Assembly: GCA_947561715.1 (NCBI GenBank)
Contig: OX387205.1
Coordinates: forward strand, 14,141,001-14,205,000
Source: Ascidia mentula
Taxonomy: Eukaryota; Chordata; Ascidiacea; Phlebobranchia; Ascidiidae
Direction of reading: 5' to 3'
DNA length: 64,000 bases
Part shown: positions 54,700-64,000 of the stretch, piece by piece
How the letters are laid out: every line of letters begins with the position of its first letter
Numbering within the stretch: the first letter of the stretch is position 1
Program-made: the position numbers and the translations under genes
Notes under the pieces: model-generated
The model's input: the letters and a program-made list of their open reading frames with translations, nothing else
What the model was told of the DNA's origin: nothing
Databases searched by the model: none

Positions 54700-57230
54700 A
54701 TGAAGAAAGGGGTCCTTGGCCTGGTGGGGGCTTTTATGGCCGGGGGTCTTGTGGGGTTGGAGTTGGAACGAGAAAACGTGTTGGGTTATTTGGAGTGGGT
54801 GAAGGGTGTTAAAGCTGCAGAACCGACCAGACCATCTCAGATCATGAAGTACGGATTTCCAAACAACGAAAACATCAAAGTATTTGAAAATCATTTTAAA
54901 TTTTTTTTCGCTATTTGAATGAGATAAACAAATAGAAATGAAAACAAATATGTTTTATGGCAATCTTTGCTATGGCTTTATCAACATAATTTTGCACAAT
55001 ATCTGTTTTAGGTTCGTGAAAATTACGTCCTCTCATACGATCGTAGGAATCGTAATCCCAACTGGGTTTTTGAACATCTTACGAGAGAAATTGTTGAGAA
55101 AAATGAAGAAAGCGTCGATCGTTTAAACATCGGTTTCGTTGGTGAGATTCAACGTTCAAATAACGTGCTTTAATATTTGTACTGTGCAAACAAGTAAAAA
55201 TTCTAGCTATTCAAACAGTGGAAGTTGCAAAATAAATTTAGAAAAACGGTTTTGTTTATTACAGAGTTGTGCAGGTAGTTTTTGCATTTCAACGTTTCAT
55301 TGTTTTCATGCAGAGGACCAGAGCATTCCGAAGATGTTTCGCTCAACAAACAGGGATTATTACAGCAGCGGTTACGACAGAGGACACATGGCTGCTGCAG
55401 CCAATCATAGGTGGGTTTAACTAGTAAACTTCCAACCATTAAATCATTAATGTAGTTCAAACTTTTTATTATTGCTGGCCGCATCACACAGACTTTATTT
55501 AACCAACGACCAGTGAGTCGAAACTGATAATTCGCACATACTTATGCCTAAAAGCCTAATGAAATGTTCCGTTTAACGTTTTTTCTAACCTGAAAATACA
55601 TGATCTTAGTCTGTTTTATAACAAAGATTGACAAATTTAATACACCAAACATCCAGGCAAGACCTGTTAAGTTTTATCAACACACGGCTGACAATGCAAA
55701 TGTACAATAAAGCATGTTTACGGCCGCAGGTTGTGCCCCCCTGGCGTAGTTAATTTCTCTGACGTTTCGTCTACCATTCATTGAGACTTCATCACGGTTG
55801 AATTGTGATGTTAAACCTTAATGAGTCTCGCTGTATGGCAGTTGACAAGTCGTAGAAACCTTTTTTATAATGTAATACAAAACCTGCAGTATTCGGTAAA
55901 GTTTAAGCTCGTTTTTTTTGTTTAGGAAAATGCCAGATGGGAAGTTGTATGTGACTTACGAAGTATTGGAACCAAACCATGTCTCTGTTCCCACGCATTT
56001 CTTCAAGGTATTGTCTTGCTATGGAATGCAACAATATGTTAAACAACTGATTAGAACCACGCCCATGTAATAAGGTCTAATGTAATAGGTATACAGATAG
56101 TGACTCTGCAATGATATTTCAACATTAAGCGTCTTATCCGTTAAACTTTATGGTCCTCAAATTGTTAATTTTACAAATATTGTGTTTCTGTTGTTACTAT
56201 TTTGTGGATCAAATGTTTTGAGTTTTTATATTTATTTCAATATAACTGAAATATCCTTTTAATATTGATAGAAACAACATGTTTAAAAGCTTGCAAAATC
56301 TTATTTTTTCAGGTTGTTTTGTTGGAAACAGGGGGAGATTATACGTTGAAGAGTTACGTAATGCCTAACAGGGAAGTGGACCCGAATATTCCTGTGAGAG
56401 AATTCGAACAACCCATTGAGGCCATAGAAAAATCTTCAGGTATTTTGTTGATTATGATTTCTATCTCCACGTGAGCACCGACGACAAGCTTGTATATTTT
56501 GCCCACATTCGAATTTTTTTGACCACACCGGGATTTGAACCCAGGACATCCTGGGCATGAATCCCGACCAGGTTTTTCTTGTAGGTAAATGGGTCGGAAA
56601 TTAACCGTGTATTAAGAAGTTACTCTTTAGCGCCGTTTTGCGGTGACCACACTACAAGCCCATTAACAATGAAACTGGAAATTAAATTCAACTTTTTAGC
56701 TTAAGGAGAACGAATTAACTTTGTGTTATTGTATTGCGGGAAATTTACGTGGATTCGTAGAATTTAAACCATTGTATGAGAAAGTAGTAATATTTCATGC
56801 AATGGCATGATTGGCAGGATCGCCCCACTGCGCAGGTCCTTGCTTGGCGATCACAGCTATCATATCGCGATCATTAGGCCACAATATACCCCTGAAACCA
56901 CTGAGCTCCTGTAGCTCAGTTGGTAGAACGTTGGGCCTGGATGGCCCAGGGTCGTGAGTTCAAACCTCACCGGTCGCTTGATTTTTCAGATCTTGCTCCG
57001 AATTGTCGGGAAAAAGTGGCTGATCCAGCTAGGTTGTATTGCCTGGGCTGCCAAGCCTAGGCATTTGTTTATTAGGAAAGTTTTAAAGGATTTGTTCCAT
57101 TTGAATTTGATGTTAAAAACTTATTATGATGACTGCGTGTTTTTTAGGTTTGTTAATGTTCAGTGGACTTTCACCAAAGATACAGAAGAACATCGTACAA
57201 CAACAAAGAAGAAGATTAAGAACGTTTTAA
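54700..57230 (+). CDS. ENDOG: Endonuclease G, copy 4 (exon 4 deleted, frame kept)
   Basis: Exons 54700-54879, 55012-55141, 55314-55410, 55926-56007, 56313-56439 and 57148-57230. Between exons 3 and 5 the genome runs from the Penelope remnant (ends about 55850) directly into the sequence just before exon 5, so the 165-bp exon 4 is gone. Because 165 is a multiple of three, exon 3 joins exon 5 in frame, predicting a 232-residue protein. It keeps DRGH and its His but loses LSN, the HFNQ metal-binding Asn and NVYVCTGPLYLP. Nuclease activity is unlikely. All remaining exons are open, with a few substitutions in exon 7 (GLSPK, QQQRRR). Confidence 0.9.
56903..56980 (+). ncRNA. tRNA-like pseudogene in ENDOG copy 4 intron 6
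   Basis: Same sequence as at 24319-24395: good D-arm, anticodon stem and T-arm, poorly paired acceptor. Another B-box segment (minus, GGGTTCAAATCCCGG at about 56530) lies 370 bp before it, also present in copies 1 and 3. Confidence 0.5.
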
Positions 57231-59873
57231 ACGCGATGGTTGTTGTGTGGTTTTGTTGCAATGAATTCAACGTTTCTTACTGTGGTTGCATCACTGTTTA
57301 AATTTTTTTTTACAGAATTTTGTCTACTTGAATTCAATCATCGCTTTATTTAACTATGATAACTTCAAGTAAATACGAAGGCTACGTTCTTTGGTGCTTA
57401 CAACGTACAACAACGAGAGACGACATGTTTCAAACGTCAGCGCTTTAGTGATATTACAGTTCAGCTAAATTTAACTCATGTTGAGCCTTTACTGTGGTTG
57501 CATCAATGCTACAAGTATATTTTCAAAACATTACGCTGTCTGATACAATTTATTTGAATAGACTATGTAACTAAATGTGTAATGTGATTTACAGTAATTA
57601 AGTACATTGTTTGGTGCTTATTGGCCTTACGGTCATATTTTTCTTGCCTTCTATGCATCTTTTTTTATGAGCGGTGCAAACCCCACAAAATTGTGTGACA
57701 ACTTATAAAAGTCTCTGATACGAGTATTTTTTACATACAAATACATGGAACAATTCGGTGATGATTGCAAAATAGCTTCTGTGCTATCTGGCAAAGGTGA
57801 TGTTTTCTTTTAACTTAGTTTACCCGGTAACTTTGTACAGAGTTGGGAACTGTGCATTTAGATAATTTCCATGTTCAAGTTTTGTAATCACCAGTTTACA
57901 TATTATGTAAAACTTGTTGTGTGTTTTTTCTCTTTAAGAGTCTGATCATTCTTGACTATTGATATTTAATTTTAACAGTCTTTGTTAACTTACTTTCCAA
58001 TACACATATTTGCTGTTGTGTTTGACTTCGGGTCAGGAAATACCATTTGCTCTTGATTGCCAAAAGTGTTTTAATTCTCATGGTTTGTAAGTCGCTAGGT
58101 GGAACTATTGAGTACAAAACTGTTTATTTTCGCATGTAAAATAATTGTTTGTTAATTTTAATTTTTTCTTGAAAATTTTTTGATCAAAAGATTTCTTACA
58201 GGATCACATCATAGATATATGGTTGTAAATAGTAGGATAAATATCTGACAACCCCGGATATAACTATTGTGACGTCAGATGGAACCTCCCGTGTTTGTTG
58301 AACCAAAACCGCCGGGATCAAAGGTCAGCGTGGAGGTCAAGAGTGATATGTAACACGTAGAAAGGTAACAGTAAACTGAATAAATTAGGGGTTGCAATTA
58401 GTTCACTTGCCTGTTGGCAAACCACACCCAAGTTCTTTGAGAATAAAAATAAATGAATGCACACGCTGAAAAATACGTATTAACCACACCGCCTGGTACT
58501 AGCACAACGCCTGCTCAAACTAATCTAAGCTTTACTTGCAAACCTGGTGCACAAATAAAAGCTTGTTATATTCCAGCGTTTGTTGGTTACTGACAGAAAT
58601 CCCGGCGTTGGCTTTAAACTGTGTTGCAATCCGTTCCCAATGCAATGTTTGTGTTAATTGAAAATGTCGCAAGTTTTTATGCGTTGCAGGTTTTCACGAC
58701 TTGTTTCAAGTTTTGATGCCGGAAAAAACTGCTGTGTGTAAAAATATGCGTTCATTATTTTAAGCGAGAAACCCACTATCAAGGTTTCTTAATGTGTTCT
58801 GTTTGAACAATTTGTAAAATTTATGTGTTCTGTTGCTCTATACCAAACCGTTCGCTGTGCAGATCAAAAATTTTGTCACTCCCTCCCCCAATCCATTCCG
58901 TTAATCAAATCGCAAAGAGCCACGTGAACAAAACACGGTCTTTCTCGTTTTCCATATCACATTTCTGGCTGTCAGACGACCCCCCCAGTCTTTCTCGTTT
59001 TTCGTAGCCCGCATCTCTCGCACAAACGTCAATTTTCATTTGTGCCACCTGAGAGAGAGGAAGCACATTTCTGGCTGCACGAAGGGTCTCAAGTTGCAGC
59101 CAGAAATGTTTGTGATCAATTGAAAATGAATGAATGACGGCCAGAAATGTTTGTGATCAATTGAAAATGAATGAATGACGCGACAATGAATGGGGGGTCC
59201 GTCTGACAGCCAGGACCCACATGTGTTTTGGTAGCCCGCGTCTCTCGCACAAACGTCATTTTCATTTGTGCCACCAACATATCACATTTCTGGCTGCAAC
59301 TTGAGAGAGAGAAGCCACCACCCCCCCAGTCTTTCGCGTTTTTCGTAGCCCGCGTCTCTCTCATTTTCATTTGTGCCACCAAAACCAAAACACACGTTTC
59401 GTAGTTAGTTGCATTTTGGAATCCGCAATCAAGGTTTTAAAGATTTTTTTCGGTCGTACTGCGCGACTCTACTCAAACAAATCGACGTTGTTTGAGTCGT
59501 AATTAATTAATGCGAACGATCTTTCTTACCTTATCTTCCGCTGTATACATTCGTTGACTTTTAGTTTTCTTGAATTACTTTCAAAAACGAAAACAATCAA
59601 ATTTCATGGAACTTTATTTTCAGCGAAAACTGCAAAGTCTGCATTTATGACAAACTGAAAACTCACATATTTTAATGATCGCCTTTAATTACGACCCACA
59701 AAATTTAGCCTTCGAGAAATTTTGGCTCAAAAATCGTTGCCGTGAAATTGTGCGAGTTCGTTAAAATTTGTAAACAAAATAAAATTAACATTGTTTCACA
59801 CAAGTTGGTAAAACTTACAAAGCAGAGAATATTTACAATGTACAACAAGCATCAGCCCAGCACTTTCATGTTC
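57231..59873. repeat. Duplicated spacer after ENDOG copy 4
   Basis: 57231-58850 matches 24644-26240 closely. TGACGTCA is at about 58270 and the satellite-core homologue at 58292. 58960-59400 holds a local repeat cluster (separate entry). 59400-59873 matches 33850-34350. Confidence 0.75.
58960..59400. repeat. Local direct and inverted repeat cluster
   Basis: GTAGCCCGCGTCTCTCGCAC-type segments occur three times, CACATTTCTGGCTG at least three times and in inverse as CAGCCAGAAATG, and a 39-bp segment (CCAGAAATGTTTGTGATCAA onward) twice in tandem at about 59099 and 59140. Absent from the matching place at 33.7 kb. Confidence 0.75.
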
Positions 59874-60202
59874 TTATGTTTCCACAAAAACTCGAATTTT
59901 TTCAGTTGTGTCAACGCTTCCATCTTGTGAATAAACTTTCACAATTTGAACAACGATCTGACGCCTGAAGTTCCAAAACCACTCGTAACTTTCCTCAACA
60001 CGCTCTGTCATGATTCCTTGTTCAGTTTCCACCTCTTGGTCAGCTTGCAATAGTATAGCTGTGTGCAGCAGATTGTTTATTAGAAGTGTTACTTACCCAT
60101 ACGATATATATATATATATATATATATTACCTGTTAGAAAGGCACCACCACCTCTTAGTAAACTTGAAGGTACAGCTGTGAGCAGCAGATTATTGTGACA
60201 TG
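59874..60202 (-). CDS. Unrecognised protein, family B copy 3 (two 3' exons)
   Basis: Exons 60131-60202 and 59874-60058 with the same lengths, splice sites and phases as copy 1. The 84-residue translation keeps GGGAFLT, TERVEESYEW, QIVVQIVKVYSQDGS and RVFVET with a few changes (QADQEVETEQG). The intron contains an (AT)n run (60103-60127). Intact frames in two diverged copies support coding. Confidence 0.6.
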
Positions 60203-61642
60203 CTGAAAAAAGACAAATCGAGAGAAATAGGAAAAAACAGCCTAACGGCAAGAGCCCTATTTGAAAAACGAAACTAAAGTAAACAAACCTGCTCAACCAT
60301 GAAGAACCGGGAATCCCCGACAACCAACGGGAACTCCCCGGTCCTGCATGGTTGAGTAGGTTTGTACTCGGCTCCCAACGTTACTTGAACGTCGAATTGA
60401 CGACAAACTCTATATCGCGATCAGAATCGGTTTGGGAAAATTTGGCTTCCAGTTAAGGTAGCGTATTCTGACGAAAACGAACCTTTGCGGGTTTTGCAAG
60501 CCGGGTCCGCTTCATGGTTGAGTGGGTTTACTGTCAACGCTACTTGTCAAACACGATTTGAATGAATACTTTAAATTTATGATGGGTTATTGGTTTGTTC
60601 GTTAAATTCACTTGTTGATTTGTAATATGGTTAGTTTACATTTTATTTCTTATTCATTTTCTTGTTGTGTAGCCCCAGTGGGGAGTATTTTATTGTTTGA
60701 TCGAAGCCTCACTGTCACCATCTTTCCGAATAACTAACCAAACAACACAAGAAACTAACTTTTTGTGAATGTTTAACCTCTGGCTTTTCAGTAACAACAT
60801 AGAATATACGTTTGAAAATAAAATTATTAGATTTTGTTAAATCACAAAAAGGCAGAAATTTTGTCTTTTCATTCGTTTACCTCTGCAGTATATTATGGTT
60901 TTAATAATCTTCCCTTAATAGGAATATGACAGTAGAGCTTTTGTGTGACGAAACTTACATGACGTCATTATAAAAGTATAACCTGCGCTGGTGGCGTTTT
61001 TAAACGTGCGTCGCGTGGCTTTAGCGACCACTAGCGGTGAGAACTCGACAATCCAGTATCGCACAACCTAAAATGGTTTAAATCTTATTCAACGGACAAA
61101 CATTAAAGTTGATTGTGGCTTTCCAGAAATTCTTCTAAATTTGTAGTAAATAAAATTTAATAAAACTTTTGAAATCTTGACATAGTGATCCAAAAAATTG
61201 TAAATGATTTTGGTACAAATTAAATAGGTTTTAATTTTCAGTGGACATGTACAATTGTACAACAACAGAAGATTACGCCGTCTTGAATTCAGTTACCGGA
61301 CCTGTTTGAGTTTGTATTCTGCAAATCGTTATGTTGGTTGTGTCTTGTTGCTGTAACGTATTTTTATCGTCATATAATTGGTAAAAACAACGTTTGAAAC
61401 GATACTGTGATGTCGGACATGAGGGACAAACGGCGGCTTCGCAAGGTTAGGGTTCCCGTGAAACGATCCCCGACTTGTCGGGCTCATTTTTTCCATTCCA
61501 ACTTATTTGGCATTTTTTAAACTCTGCTTATGTGAAGTTTAATTGCTCAGCCTCAATTATATTTTTGTTATATTTACGATCTTTTCCCTTCTGACCTATG
61601 TTGTTTGCGTGTGTTTTCATGAAACCACAATCGTCCAAAGCA
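60203..61642. repeat. Duplicated hairpin, Penelope remnant and spacer
   Basis: 60203-61225 matches 34674-35647. 61226-61300 is a decayed ENDOG exon 7 (TTTTCAGTGGAC, ACAATTGTACAACAACAGAA) without an open frame. 61300-61642 has no recognised gene. Confidence 0.7.
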
Positions 61643-61742
61643 GAGACGTCTGATGTTCCAAAACCATTCATAACTTTCCTCAACACGCTCTGTCATGATT
61701 TCTTGTTTAGTTCCACCTCTTGGTCAGCTTGCAATAGTATAG
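61643..61742 (-). pseudogene. Family B copy 4, truncated and frameshifted
   Basis: The first 100 bp of the family B last exon (CTATACTATTG to TGGAACATC) with one base lost in GTGGAAACT, then the sequence departs. A relic. Confidence 0.7.
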
Positions 61743-64000
61743 CTGTGTGCAGCAGATTGTTTATTAGAAGTTTTACTTACCCATACGATATATAAATATA
61801 TTACCTGTTCAAAACGAACGGCACCCTTTGCAATGTGGGCACGTGTGTTTGCAACTAAAGGCCTCAAGTGACAAGAAATAGACGAGCGGGGAGTCCCCGA
61901 CTGGTGGTGTGGCGATAAAAGGGAGAATGGATGAACCCTCTCTACCGCCCGACAATATTTGTATGAACCCTGCCTTAATGCGTGAGAGCTTAGGTGTATG
62001 TACGCTCCTGATATTTTCTGTGTGTTCGTAAAGGTTTTCCGTCATCGCTCAAACAAGTTGGGATTTGATTACATCTTTGTGCGCAATCTTCAATTTGTTG
62101 TGATTAGTGAAGCATGACATTTTTCGTTCCCTGTGGTTATTCATTTCGCACCCTGCGACACGCATCAACGCTGAGGAATGTGATTGGCCGATTTCCCTAT
62201 ATGACCGCGGTTGTTTTCTTTTATGACCAGTCTTATTTCACACGTGGTGTCGGTTTATGCTTTTGTGCAAAGAATCCAACGGTTTTACTGTTAAAGTATG
62301 TTGGTTGTAAATCTAACAAGCTAACAGAATAACAAGGTTGGCAACTGACTAGAGATAATTCAACATTTAAAATATCATTTTAATGAAATGCAAATGCCAC
62401 TGATTACGTATCTGCGTTAATTTCTGAACCCTGCGTTAAAACGTGCGAGCTTAGGTGTAATGCACGTTCCTGATATTTTCTGTGTGTTCGTAGTTTTCCC
62501 ACGCATCGCTCAAATAAGTTGGGATTTGATTCAAACTTTGTGCGCCATCTTTATTTTGTTGTGATTGGTGAAGCGTGACATTTTTCGTGCCCTGCAATTT
62601 AGTTATTTCGCACCCTGCGACACGCTGAGGAATGTAATTAGCCTATTTCCCCTAAATATGACCGCGGTTGTATTCTCTCATGGCCAGTCTCATTTTGTAC
62701 GTGTGTCGGTTCATGCATTTTTGCAAAGATTACAGCAGTTTTACTGTTGAAAGCTCGTAGATACAACAAGCAAATTGAAATACAATACACCAAAAAACAA
62801 ACAAAAACTGCTTGAGATAATCCCGCATTTAAAATAACATTTTAATCAAAATATGGCGCTCATGTAAATATTACGCATCTGCTTTGTTTTTTAATCTGAA
62901 GTAAAATTGAAACATCCTCGATTATGCTGGTCTTTAGCAACTCTTTGGCGTCGTCAGCGAGAAAATTATTTTGAATTGGCATCCGCCAGGTAGCGTTTCG
63001 GAGTGTTTAAGGGGGGTCTCCAATAACGGTCAAGGCGTCTGGTCCAGATACCAAGCAGAAAACCTAATCGGATTCTTGACCAGGATATTCTGGGTTCGAA
63101 TCCCGTTAAAAAAATTATTGACTGTCACTCAATTAATATTAGGCGGTTATTTTTTCACCAAAACCGTTCGAATTGTTTCTAAATTTTAACTATCATATTC
63201 ACACACCGGTTTAAGGTAAGCAGTGAAAAGTTATTTGAAACAAAAAGCCGGTCAAGAACTTGTTTTTGTTTGTTTTGGGCAGCATTATTTTAACATTTCA
63301 GTTTTATTGTGTTTGCTTTTACTCAAACTGATTTGTTCGTAAATTACAATGTTTTTTTTGCAAAAAAAACTACCTGTAATTTTATCTGTGCCATATTTCG
63401 GGCGAATAACTTTATCAAACGTTTGCACAGGTTATAGTAGAAATGAATAGTTGTTGTACTTTTTGTGTCAAACTCAATTTATAACTCCATGACCTCAGTA
63501 ATTGGTTGATAGCTTTATAACCATCTGTAATATATTCTGCATGCGAAGTAGCCATATTTCGGATACGTATACTCTATGCGGCGAGCTAACTACCTTACAT
63601 AACACTAAATCCCTACAAAAATTGATAAGGAAATACCCAGAACTTTATCGACGAAATCGCTGCATGCCGGTTTACCCAAAACTTTATAAATCCGATCGTT
63701 TTACATCAGCGGTTTCATAGGAAATGTAATGCTGTTGCATAACTTTCCTCGTGTTTATTTAAGCCTTCTTGCTTATATAACTTGCGGTTTGGATGACATT
63801 GGCTTATGTAAGGTGACTTCGGTATAAAACAGGGAATCGCTCACTCATTTCATCGATCGTTTTGTCTGCAGGTTTGCTATAGTTTGCTCTTGCTGAAGAA
63901 TGAATAAGAGCAGGCTTGCGATTTAAGGAACTGGCGTATGGACGTGTCACTGGGTTTATTGGTCGTTTTTCGAGCTTGATGTTGGTTTAAATGTAATAAA
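61743..64000. repeat. Second copy of the MAN1B1 5' flank
   Basis: 61940-63510 matches 36220-37200 with an internal duplication: the YDPAF-type block C remnant and the following open frame occur twice, at about 61955-62332 and 62425-62750. 63590-63770 matches 37490-37640. A tRNA-like stretch with GGGTTCGAATCCCG lies at 63028-63106. The last 230 bp match nothing else in the window. Confidence 0.65.
63028..63106 (+). ncRNA. tRNA-derived sequence, probable SINE
   Basis: GGTCAAGGCGTCTGGTCCAG resembles an A-box region and TTCTGGGTTCGAATCCCG is a strong B box, with a long stretch between as in a Leu- or Ser-type tRNA. Pairing of an acceptor stem is poor. Probably the head of a SINE. Confidence 0.35.

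Noticed and set aside
59116-59388. 90-codon minus-strand frame with repeated QMKM and RETRATK segments
   Set aside because: The residue repeats mirror the local DNA repeat cluster and are absent from the matching block at 33.7 kb.
60103-60127. (AT)n microsatellite as a separate element
   Set aside because: It is a short expansion of the ATATATAAATATT present in the intron of the family B copy at 34.6 kb, noted there.

Overview
The window looks like AT-rich nuclear DNA of an animal. Genes are split by short GT-AG introns, coding exons are a minority of the sequence, and both Ty3/gypsy and Penelope-like retroelements are present. Compact introns, a conserved splice acceptor just upstream of ENDOG start codons and the gene content would fit an invertebrate chordate such as an ascidian, but that assignment is inference and not proven here.

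Region 1 (1-10551) is repeat-built. A 75-bp satellite (29 direct units with a 14-unit higher-order period, then 3 inverted units) abuts a 2.8-kb near-perfect palindrome (2414-5215 against 5282-8078). Each palindrome arm carries the 3' half of a Ty3/gypsy element (RNase H, integrase, LTR start) fused to a Penelope-like fragment with a GIY-YIG endonuclease domain and a hammerhead-like motif. The right arm continues into the rest of the gypsy element (RT, protease, gag, 233-bp 5' LTR), read on the minus strand.

Region 2 (10552-64000) is a multigene locus built by repeated segmental duplication. Four copies of a seven-exon gene for endonuclease G (ENDOG, mitochondrial DNA/RNA nuclease) lie on the plus strand at 21081-24643, 30951-35730, 46083-49635 and 54700-57230, with extra orphan copies of the last exon at 11204 and 12015 and a decayed one near 61230. 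Copies 1 and 3 are complete, copy 2 must use a last exon 2.6 kb away, and copy 4 has lost exon 4, which carries active-site asparagines, without changing the reading frame. Each ENDOG copy has, about 0.6 kb upstream on the opposite strand, a copy of an unrecognised small open frame (family A, about 46 codons). A diverged relative (family B, 20 of 45 residues identical without gaps) lies further downstream in the blocks, also on the minus strand. This A/B family is the best candidate for something undescribed.

Between ENDOG copies 2 and 3 lies one gene for ER mannosyl-oligosaccharide 1,2-alpha-mannosidase (MAN1B1, GH47; 37675-42391), with its 5' exons not identified and one exon junction that does not read through. 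Sequence resembling its 5' flank reappears at 63.3-63.8 kb, which predicts a second copy just beyond the window. The spaces between genes are mostly mutual copies of one another and hold Penelope remnants, tRNA-like sequences, hairpins and frequent TGACGTCA sites; a 36-40-bp spacer segment is also the core of the satellite unit at the left end.
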